DNA from: Eucommia ulmoides
Taxonomy: Eukaryota > Streptophyta > Magnoliopsida > Garryales > Eucommiaceae
Assembly (NCBI GenBank): GCA_016647705.1
Contig: CM028327.1
Coordinates: 6,767,726-6,831,725 of the forward strand
Length of the DNA: 64,000 nt
Direction of reading: 5' to 3'
Both the position numbers and the translations under genes were made by a program. The first letter of the stretch is position 1. The number at the start of each line of letters is the position of its first letter. Below are positions 1 through 11,556 of the stretch, in pieces. The notes beneath the pieces are model-generated. The model did not search any database and had not been told where the DNA came from. It worked only from the letters and a program-made list of their open reading frames with translations.

Positions 1-242
1 TACTATATTGCTGTTTCTGTTCCCATTTTTTTTTTGTTCCCACATTTTCTGTCCTAAAAATTTGGAACCAGAACAGGACTTGAGAACAAAAAGATATATT
101 TCTCTTCCAATTCAGATTTTGTAACGGAAACTGAAATCCGAGAACAAATTTCTTGGAAAAAAACAGAAACGGTTTTTTCTTTTCTTTTGTCTTTTTGTTT
201 CTTCTTCTAAAAGAGCTGTGTTCTGGTACAAACTGCTTTTAG
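1..242 (+). other. MPK16 intron (3' part) made largely of repeat DNA
   Basis: No coding sequence is seen before the acceptor aactgcttttag at 231-242. The stretch is rich in the motifs tgtttctgttccc and its complement gggaacagaaac, a dispersed repeat found in many other introns and gaps of this window. Confidence 0.6.
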
Positions 243-1249
243 GCACTTGCAGATCCATATTTTAGGAACTTGGCAAAGGTCGAGAGAGAGCCTTCGGCTC
301 AACCCGTCACAAAAATGGAATTTGAATTCGAAAGACGGAGAATTACGAAGGAAGATGTGAGGGAGTTGATATACCGTGAGACTCTTGAGTATCATCCCAA
401 GATGCTCAAAGAGTTCTTGGATGGAGCTGAACCAACAGGCTTTATGTATCCGAGGTATTTTTCTATTTTTTTCCAACCGATTTTCATTTTTTAAAAATCA
501 TTTTTTGGGTCTTTTTTTGGTTAATTATTTGTTTTTTTTTTTTTTAGTGCGGTTGATAAGTTTAAGAAACAATTTGCATACCTTGAGGAACGGTATGGGA
601 ACGGTGGAGCTGCTCCTCCTCCCGAGAGACAACATGCTTCTTCATTGCCCAGGTAAGCCTTTATTTAAGAAGTATTTCTATAAGTGGTGTTTGTTTAGTG
701 TTTCTTTTCCCATATTTCTGTTTTTGTTTCCTCATATCTTGGAACAAAAACTGAAATATGGAAACAAGTGCTCATGGTAATTCGAACTGGTTCTTTAGAT
801 GGCATTTTTAATGTTTCTGTTGACAATTATTTTGGTTTTAGTTCCCACAAAACATGGAATAGTAACAGAAATCTGGAAACAATTCTATTTCATTCTCAGA
901 AATTTGTTCTAAAAATCTGGGAACTGAAACGGAAATAGAATTGTGTTCCCATATTTTTGTTTGGGAACAGAAACACTAATGTGTTGTTTGTTTAGTGTTT
1001 GTTCCCATATTTACGCTTAAAACTAGCAATTAAAGCAGAAATATGTGCTTTGACACTTTGTACGCTTGAAGTTTGAACAAAATCTCACTTTGGTCCTCAT
1101 GGTTTCAATTTGAACATATGGCACCTTAAAGTTCATTAATCATCTCTTTACAGACCAAGACATTGTACCCATTACAATTTTGGACGGAAAACATTCACCT
1201 ACCACGCACATGAATATTTTTAAGAGGTTTCATGGGCAATTCTAGCCTC

Positions 1250-1292
<43 letters not shown>

Positions 1293-3820
1293 TTTTGGTA
1301 GAAAATATGTAACGGGGAAGGGAAGAGGTTGGAAATACCCATAAAGTCCCCTTACAAATAGTTGGATGCTCAGAAATTGATTGTTTGTCGTCTAAAATTG
1401 TGATGGAATTATTGATTTGGAGTAGAGCGGGATGATTATGGAACTTCAAGATGTTATATGTTTAAATTGCAACTATGGGGAGCAAAGTGAAATACTATTC
1501 AAAGTTTAGGGGTGCAAAATGTTAATACCCTGCAGAAATATGAGGACAGAAAAATCTGTCCCCATTCTGTTCCGAAAATGGACCAAATTTCAAGGAATAG
1601 AAAAAAATTGTTCCCAAATTTCTATTTTTGTTCCAAAAATTTCCCAGAAACTGAAACAAAAATCTGGGAACAAAAACATTAAACAAATGTCACCTAAGGT
1701 GCTGCTGCCCGCTTGTTTAATGTTTACGATCCCATAAAATATAGAACAGAAAAGAAATACGAGAAAAATCTGTTGCTGTTCTGTTCCCAATATTTCAGAA
1801 CAAATTTCTGGGAACAGAAAAGATTTTTTCCTCAATTTCTCTTTCTATTCTAAGTTTTTTGGGTACAGAAACATAAATTTCGAGAACAGAAACACTAAAA
1901 ACAAACCCCACCTTAGATTTATATAATTACTAATCCAAATCAAAATATATGATATGTTGGTTAATATTGTTTTTATATGCAACCCCCTTCTACCCCCCCC
2001 CCCTCCCCCCCCCCCCCCCCCCCCCCTCCTAGTCTCAATAAGAAAATATTTTTATAGATGCAGACCGTGTGTATTATATTCGGATAATTCAAATTCAGCA
2101 CAAAATTCATCGGACATCTCGAATGAACTCTCCAAATGTTCAATTAAAGAAGCTGAGAAGCCACATCATACTAACAGGACTTCTGCTATCCCTATAACAA
2201 GGCTTCCGCTCCATGTTCCTCAAACCATACAAGGTACTTTAGCTGGCGTTCCTATCCGCTTTCCTGTTTCTACTCCGAATAAGGGGATGAGAATTCTGTT
2301 TCTATTTTGAAGTATTCTGGGAACATTATCGCATTTGGTAACAATAATTATTCTTAAAATGTTTTTATAATTCTCAGAACAAAAACAAAAAAATGCGTTT
2401 GCTTTGCAACTAAGCTTAGATCATTCATATATATGTGTGTGAGTTGTGTGTGCGTGAGACAGAGAAAAGAGATGAGAGAAGATGAAGATGTACGATGGTG
2501 GTGGTGGTTCGGCGTTCGGGTGTCTGGCATGGGGGTGTCCAGTGTGGGTGGTGATGGCCAACATGGTGGCCGGCCTAGGTGGTGACTAGCATGGTGGTGG
2601 TTCTCAATATTTACCCTTATGAAATAGATTGGGAATAGTTTCATAGGAATGAATAGGAATCAAGATGTTTGTGTTTCTCAATTTCTTAAGGAATTCCGGA
2701 ATTACTCTTAAAATTTTGAGAATATTTGGGAACAAAAACATGTTTAACAAACACGTTTATGTACATTAATCCCAAAATTTTGAGAGCAAGAACAGAAATC
2801 AGGGAGCAAAAACACTAAACAAACAGGGCCTATATATTTTTATTTCTGTTTTTCTGTTTCTGTGCCAACGTTTTTCAAAACCAAAAAAAAAAAAAAAAGA
2901 AAGAATAGAAACATAAGCCAAACAGCACCGTGGACTCCGTTTGTTTAGTGTTTCTGTTCCCTGATTTTTATTTTTGTTCCCAGTTAACTGACAAAAGAAA
3001 CTAAAAAGGGGGAAAAAAAAAAGTTGTGAAGATACAAAACAAATTTAAAATTATAAAGTAAAAGAAAATCACTTGATAAATTCAATTTTTAAAACTTAAA
3101 ATTCTTTTAGCACTTAATTTTCGGTTTTATCAAAAGGGTAAGTTGTCAATTTTTCTGGAAACAAGTCAGAAATTTGTTCCCATATTTCCTGAGAACAGAA
3201 ACACAAACAGACAGAAACACCAATTTGTTTAGGTAGTGTTTGGCAACACAGAATTGAAGGCTTAGAATTGGAATCGGAAATGAACACATTCCAATTCTCT
3301 GAAACCAAACACTGCCTTATTGTTTTTGTTCTCATACGGGAACAGAAAGAGTAATAATATGTGAGAAAAAAAAATTATTTCTGTTCCGTTCCTTAATTTT
3401 TAGCTTAAATTCTCAGAACACCAGTTTTTTCACAAATTTCAATTTCTATTCCAATTTTTTCAAGAACAGAAACCGAAATATGGGAACTAAACACAAACTG
3501 ATTTTTTTTTTGCTTTCACAGCAGGAGGCGCGGCAAGGCCGGGAAAAGTCGTCGGTTCCGTACTTCATTACAACAACTGTGATGCCATTGTCTCAGCTGC
3601 GGCGCCGGCGGCAGAGGCAGCACACCAGCAAAGAATTGTCAGGAATCCGGCAGTCCCCTCGCAATACACCACTGTCTCTACCTCCTATCCCAAACGAAGC
3701 TCCGTATGTAAAAACGATAGGGGAGAAGACGGAACTCAGATGCCGCCCAAACCTGATCAGTACATTCCGAGGAAAGTTGCTGCCGCTCAAGGTGGCGGTT
3801 CCGGAAGCCACTGGTATTGA
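243..3820 (+). CDS. MPK16: TDY-class mitogen-activated protein kinase, MPK16-like, C-terminal part (5' end outside window)
   Basis: Serine/threonine MAP kinase of the plant TDY group; only the last four coding exons are in the window: 243-454, 548-652, 2064-2233 and 3522-3820 (TGA 3818-3820), giving 261 codons. Exon 1 opens with ALADPYF, the end of the kinase core, followed by the conserved block KMEFEFERRRITKEDVREL and later FMYPSAVDKFKKQFAYLEE, which is typical of the region after the kinase domain in this group. The tail includes VLYSDN, LPLHVPQTIQ, ARPGKVVGSVL and ends GSGSHWY, which I recognise as the MPK16-type tail. Frames join across all three introns (phases 2, 2, 1). The last acceptor is a tandem cagcag (3519-3524), so the fourth exon may start at 3522 or 3525. 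The kinase active site and TDY loop lie upstream of position 1 and are not visible. Introns 2 and 3 are packed with repeats. Confidence 0.93.
677..2040. repeat. Repeat-filled MPK16 intron (fold-back elements and poly-C tract)
   Basis: The intron between 653 and 2063 holds copies of the tgtttctgttccc / gggaacagaaac repeat (677-1010 and 1520-1910). Between them is a fold-back element at about 1048-1530: its left end reads gacactttgtacgcttgaag and its right end caaagtttaggggtgcaaaa, which are inverted versions of each other. A (TA)n(GA)n microsatellite lies at 1250-1293. A C-run of about 35 bases interrupted by two T (1993-2028) stands 36 bases before the next exon acceptor. Confidence 0.6.
2237..2790. 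repeat. Dispersed non-autonomous repeat, about 0.5 kb, in the last MPK16 intron
   Basis: Starts within a few bases of the exon donor at 2234. Its left part (gatgagaattctgtttc) recurs at 41980, 48337 and 57615, its GGTGG-rich middle at 42120-42200, and its right part (gagaatatttgggaacaaaa) at 57880-57905. Sharing of the same ordered segments at four places shows a multi-copy element. No coding capacity is visible. Confidence 0.6.
3233..3316. repeat. Short fold-back element (about 84 bp) in MPK16 intron
   Basis: The left end ggtagtgtttggcaac is the inverted match of the right end gaaaccaaacactgcct, with an internal AATTGGAAT palindrome. A sister copy lies at 25799-25913 in the hydrolase gene. 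Confidence 0.6.
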
Positions 3821-4100
3821 TCGGCCATTATATTTTTTCCGGCGAAGAAATCTCCGCCGTACAACAAGGAGTTGTAAATTATCTAACCGAATCGAAAAGT
3901 CTAGAGAGAGTTTAAATTGTTGTTTGTGGGTGAGGGAAATGTTGAATTCAGCATTCACTTTTCATAGTTTCTTTTGCTCTTGAGAATAATTTGTCTGGTT
4001 CTGGCATTCAAATTCAAGTTGTAGAACATGTAGAATTTAACATGCTGCAAGGCAAGAAATATTTGCTGCTACTTTCTGTTCCATTTTCACTTCATTTTAG
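3821..4100 (+). other. Probable MPK16 3' untranslated region
   Basis: Non-coding, non-repetitive sequence directly after the stop codon. The exact cleavage site cannot be set; repeat sequence of the tgttccc type starts again at about 4075. Confidence 0.4.
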
Positions 4101-5223
4101 GTGTTATTTGGTTCTGTTCCCAGAAAACGTGGAACATATTTTTAATTTTTTTTCCAATTATGCTTTGATGTTAGAAACGCTTCTTTCTGCTTTTCATTTC
4201 TGCTCCATTTTTTTTTTCGCCATTTTTCCCTAAAAAAAACTATTATAAATTCCTTTATCTAATGTGTTTTAGAACTTTTTCATAAAAAAATCTATATATT
4301 TTAGAGTACTTTTTTTTTTTTTTTTTCAATTCTAGTTTGTAAACTATGAATTTCACCAGTAATTAATATTAACTAAAAATTAAAAACATGCACACAACCC
4401 CACCAGAAAAAATCATTGGAGCTAATCCCACTTTTAACCCAAAAAACTTTATGATTATCATAGAGTTTAAATATGAGACACTGAGACACTTCTTATTGAA
4501 TTCTTTAAATAAAAAATAATAAATTGATGAATTATTACAAAATGTAAAAATAAAATCGGTCAAGCCTAAACCGATTTTTAAAAAACCTAGGGTTGAGAAG
4601 CACAGGCTGTCCACAAGCTGGTGCTTGTCTTATGTCTGGGACCCTAAGTTTAGAGGCTTTTAAAATTGAGGCTGAAGATTTTTTTTTTTTTTGGTTTTAA
4701 TTTAAATATTTTAAATTAAGATTATTATTGTACACGCATGACCAACCAAAAATGTAATTTGTTCATTAAATTTTAATTGAACTTTAAATTTTGAGCATTA
4801 ACATATTTGATCTATAATGTTATTTTTTTTTTTTCATCAACGAAATTTAATTATTTTTATTTACCTTAAATCTTATACTATCTTTATATTGCTATTAATG
4901 TATATTTTGTTTAATTTATGAATTTATATTTATTTTAGAAATTATATAAAATTTTATTTTAAAAATAAATTAATTTTTTTTTATTCAATATAATGTTGAG
5001 CAATGGCTTTGGTCGTGCCACATCATCGTCAATCGAGCCGTATCATCGGCTACCGTCGTGCGACGGCTACATTCTGGTGAGTGATTTAACAAACGAGAAA
5101 TGTCATCTTTAGGATGAGGGGTACTTTCGTCAATTCCTGGAAACAATTCCTCAAACGTGAATAGATTGTTCATCGGTGATCTCTCCAGCTAAATCCCGTT
5201 CGACAATATAAAAAAAATAAAAT

Positions 5224-5302
<79 letters not shown>

Positions 5303-6420
5303 AGACTTGGGGGGACAGAGAGATGAGGGAGGGAAAGAGAGAGAGAGAGACGGCTACGGTTTACAGGGAGAGAGTGTGATTTTATTTTTTTGAATAAAAA
5401 TATTTTTGGAATACCCAAAAATTATAGGAATAATTGGAGCTAACACCAGTTTTAATTAGTTAATATAATGACCTACATGAATAATATGATCTAAAAAAAC
5501 TCTAAGAGTGCATATTACAAAAATATTTTTTTATGAAAATCTCAAATTTTATATTGGTCTAAAAATTCCAGATCTGTTTTCTTTTCTTTTTTACAAATCT
5601 GGATTGAAATAAGAGGAATAAATATGAAGTTTTTAAAATTTTGCTATAGATTCAAATATTTTTTGTTAAAATATGTTGCATATTTGTATAATATTTACAG
5701 AAATCTATTGTAGATTTGTATAATATTTGTAGAAACCTAATGCAAAATTATAAATTCGATTTATTAATTTCATTTGACATCTCTATCTCTCTTCCTTCAA
5801 CTTTTTTTTTTTTTTTTTTGCAAATTCAAAAGTTGCGTTTCTCAGTTGATTTTTGTTGTTATTCGATAGTGAATGGTCGTGATAGAAGTAAATTTTTTGT
5901 TATAGTGATAAATATTAGTTGTGAGAGCGGTGGTGGAAGATGGTAATTACAGTGATTATGGTGCGGTGAATGTTTGTAAGTTGGTCGGCGGTGATTGCGT
6001 GAGTAATGGATCTTTGATATAATAGGAACAAATTTAGGAATATTTTGCCATAAAAATATCATTTATTTTTTAAACGATATTTTCTTTTAAAAAGTAGCCG
6101 TCCAAAAATCTTAATATACAGTATAAACTTAAGCCAATTCAATAAATTTTCCCCAAAAAACATAGAGGTTGTTTGTTATTATCTTTTGATTTCAAAAGAT
6201 GTCATTATTTTTTTCTTTTTATTAATGTTCATAAATCTATCTTTGGTGATGCAAAATCTTCTTTTTTGGATAGCCATTATGTCACAAATCCTTAAATTCT
6301 GTCCCTATTTTCCCTCTTTTAAAATCTAAGCGACACAAGCAAATTTGAGGTTGTTATAAGTAAGACAAATTAAAAGAAACAAAATAGATAAGACAAATTA
6401 ATAGCAAAATAAATATTTAT
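4101..6420. other. AT-rich intergenic DNA with no recognisable gene
   Basis: Long T-runs, a 55-bp (TA)n tract (5240-5297) and a GA-rich tract (5319-5350). A moderately GC-richer patch at 5000-5210 has no long or recognisable reading frame. I see no protein similarity here. Confidence 0.5.
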
Positions 6421-6422
6421 AA

Positions 6423-6905
6423 CATTTTTTACACTTTGTGCCCCTAAAGTTAGGCCATTATCTCACTTTGGTCCCCCATAGTTTCAATTTAAACACGTGA
6501 CACCCTAAAGTTTTGTAATGATTCCGCTTCAATCAAAATCAATGAGCATATTATAATTTTGGCCGACAAACAACTGTTTTCAAGGGGACTTTATGGGCAT
6601 TTATAACATCATTCTTTTTCCTTACACTTTTTAAAAAAAAACGATATATATATATATTGTATCGTATATTTCTGAATAATTTGGACAAAAATGAGATGGG
6701 AGGGAAGGATCAGACTGGAAGCTTGCAATTTCCTATAAAATCTCTTGAAAAACAAGCAGGGGCATGGCGAGTGACTATTTTTCGGCCAAAATTGAAATAG
6801 GGATAGTGACTTTTGGATTAGGATGATTAAGAAACTTTAAGCTGTTTTATTTTCAAATTAAAACTATGGGGATCAAAGTAAAATTTTGGTCAAACTTCAA
6901 AATGT
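6423..6905. repeat. Fold-back MITE-like element (copy 1)
   Basis: The left end cactttgtgcccctaaagtt and the phrase ctcactttggtcccc are mirrored at the right end by ggggatcaaagtaaaat and ggtcaaacttc. The same layout recurs at 7654, 1048 and 39525. Confidence 0.6.
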
Positions 6906-6907
6906 CT

Positions 6908-7088
6908 CAAAGCTTGTAGCGTAATGGATATCTAATTTATCTCTCTTGTAGAAGGTCTAGAGTTCAATCCCCTCTCCCAACACTTGTATTAGTATTTTTT
7001 TTTTTATACATTTGCTAGGGAAAGGAGTTGAACTCTAGACCTTTTACAAGGAAAATAAACTAGATATCCACTAGACTACAAGCCTTGG
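6908..7088. repeat. Inverted pair of tRNA-like (SINE-head-like) sequences
   Basis: The left arm (6908-6978) reads cttgtagcgtaatggatatc, then aaggtctagagttcaatccc. The right arm (7022-7088), read on the minus strand, gives cttgtagtctagtggatatc then aaggtctagagttcaactcc. Both resemble a Pol III A box (tagcgtaatgg / tagtctagtgg) and B box (gagttcaatcc). This fits two tRNA-derived SINE heads inserted head to head, or one fold-back element that took up a tRNA. Neither arm makes a normal full tRNA cloverleaf. Confidence 0.6.
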
Positions 7089-7653
7089 GATATAACATTT
7101 GTACTAATCAATAAAGAATAAATGTTGACTTTGATTTTTTTATTTTAATTTCAAAATTGCCACAAAAAATACTATTTGTTATTAAATAACAAAAATTAAT
7201 CGTCAAAAACTCGAGAATTCATATAACTATTTTTCAGATACAATTTATTATTTAATGAACTTGATGAATTCAAGTAGTAATTGCACATTTAATCCTTCAA
7301 GTTCCACATTTGTTTCACTTCTGAAAAATTGAACACATTGCTAATGATTTTGGACGAAAAATGCGCTCAATATGTGATTTGTAATGAAGATATTTTCTTT
7401 ATTTCATCACTCTATTAAATGTAAGATGTTTTTTTCCTGGCAACAACTCATATTCCTTTATCTCATTCTTCGGACGATTTGTTGTTAGAGAAAACTTAAA
7501 GAAAAATGTCTTAAGGTTTGTGAAGTGATAGATGACAAAAATATCTCCATTAGAATGTCAGGTACTGAGCACAAGTCATTTTCATCCAAGATTAAAATAA
7601 TTTTGAAACTTGCGGTGCAAAATGTGCAAATTGGTAAACCTTAGGGTCCATAT

Positions 7654-8420
7654 TGACACTTTGAGCCCCTAAAGTTAGACCATTATCTCACTTTGGTCTC
7701 CCATGGTTTCAATTTAAACTCGTAAAACTCTAAAGTTTTGTAATGATTCTATTTCAACCCAAATCAATGAACGTATTGAAAAACAATCAAATATCGTGCA
7801 CGCAACTATTTTTAGGGGACTTTATGAGTATTTCCAACATTTTTATTTTTCCCTTATAAATTTTCTAATATAGATAGATAGATAGATAGAAGAGGCTGGA
7901 AGCTTGGAATTTCTTATGAAGTCTCTTGAAAAATAGGTAGGTGCATGGCAGATGACTATTTTATATTCAAAATTGTAATAGAGATAATGATTTAGACTGT
8001 ACTTGGATGATTAAGAAATTTAAAGGTGTTTTATTTTCAAATTGAAACCATGGGGACCAAAGTAAGATTTTGGTCAAACTTCAATGGTTGAAAGTGTCAA
8101 AACCCCAGAACTTAATTCTAATGAAAGTTATTAATTAATAAAAAATGACCCGGTACTACAAAGCTCTCACTTTGTGCGGGGTGTTTTATTTTCAAATTAA
8201 AACCATGGGGACCAAAGTAAGATTTTGGTCAAACTTCAACGGTTGAAAGTGTCAAATGCCCACAACTTAATACTAATGAAAGTTATTAATTAATAAAAAA
8301 GAGCAGCCCGGTGTTACAAAACTTCTGCTCTGCGCGGGGTCTAGAGAAAGATCGGACCACTTAATTCTATTGTACGCAGTCTTATCTTGTTTTGCAAAAA
8401 GACTGTTGGCAGAAAAATTA
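7654..8420. repeat. Fold-back element with tandem-duplicated end and Au-like SINE tail
   Basis: Another copy of the cactttgagcccctaaagt element. Its right end is tandemly duplicated with a 155-bp period (8026-8180 and 8181-about 8340, both starting gtgttttattttcaaatt). The stretch tattgtacgcagtcttatct to gcaaaaagactgtt (about 8340-8405) matches the diagnostic core of plant Au-type SINEs. Confidence 0.55.
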
Positions 8421-8800
8421 TTAATCAATAAAGAATTAAAATATAGATATCAATGACCAAAAGATTATTGCGTGCAATCCATTATCCATGGCTTCTTGAA
8501 AGAACGAACCACTCAATTCAAGCAATCAACACAGAATAATTGCCATCATTACTAAAAAATTGAATGAGTCTTCACCCAAAATAGGCTTAGACCCTTCAAA
8601 TTTGGGTTACAATTAATAATTTTTAAATGTTTCAAGTGTGAGGAAATTTTATTTTCTAATTTAATTTTGGACAACATACTATTAATACAGTTATATTTGT
8701 TATTTAAATTTAATTGGCTAAAATTGAGTGATCTAATTAATTTGGGTAAGCCCATAAACTACTTAAAAGAATGTGAGTTAAATGAGTAGATACTGAAAAT

Positions 8801-9148
8801 TGTTGGGGTGATTAGGAAATTATGGGAACCCTAATCAAGCCATATAAATAGATGATTCTAGGGTTATGGTCCCAAATAATATCAAATCATCTTGACGGCT
8901 CACTTCTCTCTATCTGGAAGTGAATCGCGAATCCCAGTAAGGAACTCCGGAGATTTAGTTGAGGAAGACCACGTACCCGCTCGATCTATGTTCTTCTCGT
9001 GATCGATTGTCATAGAATTTCGTATCAGTAGTCAATTGATTGTAATGGATCCAAGTACGTAATTTACGTGTACATTAGAACTCTTGATGATTTGACATAT
9101 TGATTAAGGTGTTATAGATTCAAATTTATAGGGATTAAAATCCCAACA
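8801..9148 (+). mobile_element. Probable solo LTR of a retrotransposon
   Basis: The segment begins TGTTGGGG and ends CCCAACA, the short inverted termini of many plant LTRs. It has a TATA-like ccatataaatag (8840s) followed by a GC-richer transcribed-region-like part. No matching 5-bp target duplication was found (aaaat against tcaag), so the boundaries or the solo status are uncertain. No internal retroelement genes are nearby. Confidence 0.45.
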
Positions 9149-9175
9149 TCAAGGACCCATTTGAAAAAAAAAACA

Positions 9176-9565
9176 TTAATTACACTTCTCCCCTGTAATT
9201 TGATCGAATTGCACTCCATACCATTGTAGTATTTTCGTCAACACTTACCCCTTGTGATTTAGACTAAAGTGTTATGGTTAAATAATTGAAAGAATTTAAC
9301 AAAATGATAAATTTACCCTCATACTTAATCCAGCCCTACCCAAAAAAGACAAATAAATATTATCCGATCAGATTTGACATGGGAGTTAAATATCAATTAA
9401 TATAAAATGATTTATTAATTTTACTTTTTGAGATTTGCTTGTTCATTTTTAACGAAAAATGTAATTATTGCACTTAATTAAATCTGAATTATAAGAGTAA
9501 GTGTTGATAAAAATATTATAAGAATATAAAGTGCAATTCGGTAAAATCACCGGGAAAAAGTGACA
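9176..9565. repeat. Fold-back MITE-like element (CCCCTGTAATTTGATCG family)
   Basis: The left arm cccctgtaatttgatcgaat is mirrored on the right by attcggtaaaatcaccggg, and the inner phrase tattttcgtcaacacttacc is mirrored by taagtgttgataaaaata. The same element type occurs at 9778, 11314, 13428, 21775, 44021 and 44841. Confidence 0.65.
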
Positions 9566-9777
9566 TTAACCCATGAAAAAGAAATTGACCCTTGACCACT
9601 AATATATAAATCATTGAGGGACCCATATATAAATAATAATAAAAAAGGAAATTGACCCATTTAACAGGAATGTCCAGTTCATAATATTCCATGCTTATAT
9701 AATTAGCAAATCTAAGGGTTGATGCAGGCATTATATTAGAACAACAAGACAAGCATGATGAAGTTTATGACCAATTA

Positions 9778-10352
9778 ATTACACTTTGTTCCCTTACGGT
9801 TTGATTGAATTGTATTTTTATAATCATGTAGTATTTTCGTCATCGTTTACTCATCCTGTTGTTTAGACTAAAGTACAACGATTTTGTTTTCTATTAAAGT
9901 TAACGGTCAAATATCAAAAAGTCAAAATTAATAAATTATTTAATGAGTTAATTATACGTTACCCCCTGTAGTTGACTGTTTTGTACTTTAGCCCCTGTGG
10001 TATTTTCGTTATCATTTTGTCCCATGTAGTTAAAGTTTGTTGCACTTTATCCAGCGATACATGCTTAACAACAAGGGGACAAAGTGCTGATGAGGGGGTA
10101 AAGTACAACAAAAGCCTATTTAATACTAATTGACTTTTATACCTCCAAATCAGGTCGCGTCGGGTCAAATAATATTTGTTTGCTCTTTTTTCTCTTTTTC
10201 CTTTGTTCTCCCAGGGTCGTGAATGAGGCAATTTTATTAATATTTAATAGTTGTGTTGAAGTATGAACCATAGAGAGAGTAAGTGATGACAAAAATACTA
10301 CAGACGTGTAAAGTGCAATAGGTCAAACCACGGGAGGCAAAATATAATTAAC
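9778..10352. repeat. Nested pair of fold-back elements
   Basis: Outer element 9778-10352 (left ttacactttgttcccttacg, right accacgggaggcaaaatata). A smaller complete fold-back of the same family lies inside it at 9949-10110 (left ttaccccctgtagttgactg, right gagggggtaaagtacaac). Confidence 0.55.
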
Positions 10353-10567
10353 TCTAATAATAGTAATAATTATAGAATTAAATCTTTGTTTGTGAGACAA
10401 TAAGAAAGAGAGAAGATTAATATAAGTAGAAAGTATAGGTTATGGAGAGATAGTGGAGAAGTTGTTCATTTGTCTTGCTAGTTAGTTTAGTACATTTAAT
10501 AATCCCTATGATATTCTTATATAATATTTAAATATAAGAAGACAACTCAATACACAAATTCTCATAA

Positions 10568-10893
10568 TGTTGAGTCTACCACACCGGACGTGAAAGAGAC
10601 CGATGATCAGGTTATAAATGTGAAGAAGAATCTCATCTCATGGCTATCTTTTGGTGTTGAGAGAGACCTGAAACCACCTATACAGGTATCAGAGCCCACA
10701 CCCAATAACCACAAAGGGAGAGACTGATCGATAATTAGTCAACTAAAAGTTTAATATGTGAAGGAAAGATTGTTAGGTTTAATCCCACATCAGATGTGGA
10801 CGGAATATCTAGTGATCAGATTATAAGTATGATGTAAAGTATTAACTTATGAGCTAACTTTTTGGATTGAAAGAGTACCAAGACTACCCCACA
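10568..10893 (+). mobile_element. TRIM (terminal-repeat retrotransposon in miniature), complete, with target-site duplication
   Basis: LTR 1 is 10568-10684 (TGTTGAG to TATACA) and LTR 2 is 10771-10893 (TGTTAGG to CCCACA). They share ordered blocks such as gatcaggttataaatgtg / gatcagattataagtatg but have diverged clearly. Directly after LTR 1 is ggtatcagagccc (10685-10697), the primer-binding site for initiator tRNA-Met used by many plant retroelements. A purine tract gtgaaggaaaga precedes LTR 2. The 5-bp CATAA at 10563-10567 is repeated at 10894-10898, as expected for a target-site duplication. The internal part is under 90 bp and codes for nothing, so movement would have needed proteins from other elements. 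Confidence 0.8.
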
Positions 10894-11164
10894 CATAATT
10901 TACCTTTATATTTTTTTTTTTATTAAACACAATTTTTTTTATTGCATGCTTTTTGAGGAAAAAAACAAAAACATTTTTTCAAAAGAAAAGGAATCCTTAT
11001 TATGTATTTTTTTTAAAAAAAAATTCTATCATATTTACATAAAAATATTTTTTAATATTTATTAAATTATTTTCTTAGTTATTACCCGTATTTTAATTAA
11101 TCTTAATTATAGCATTCAATATAAATCCATCAATATATTAATATAAATGACTAAAAAATATCAA

Positions 11165-11556
11165 TAAAATATTATATTTGAAAAATAATCTAATAATATT
11201 TAAAAAAATGTAGGAAAAAAAATGTTTGCATTCCTTTCTTATAAATTCGTCCTAAAAAATTAGAAAACAAAACATAAATATTTTTTTTTAATGTTTTATT
11301 ATTGAGTTAATTATACTTTATCCCCTGTGGTTAGACCGTTTTGCACTTTGTCCTCTATGATATTTTTGTCACAATTTTGTCCCATGTAAGGCTGTAATAA
11401 GACTTTGTTGTACTTTATCCCTTAATGTAGATCTAACTATAGGGGGCAAAATGGTGACGCGAATATCATAAGGGAGCAAATGCAAAACGGCATAACTACA
11501 AGGAGGTAAAGTGTAATCAACCCTTTGTTATTTTATGCATGATTATGAGTATAGCA
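11165..11556. repeat. Direct repeat, left copy, flanking GTTAACG block
   Basis: About 392 bp, nearly identical to 13264-13662 over its length, from the tttgaaaaataat start to the shared end gcatgattatgagtatagca. It contains the fold-back element cccctgtggttagaccg (11314-11520). Confidence 0.8.

Noticed and set aside
2354..2644. His-rich 96-aa minus-strand frame
   Set aside because: Antisense of the GGTGG-rich middle of a dispersed repeat in an MPK16 intron.
6911..6975. Candidate functional tRNA gene
   Set aside because: A- and B-box-like parts are present, but acceptor and anticodon stems do not close as in a true tRNA, and an inverted copy sits beside it.
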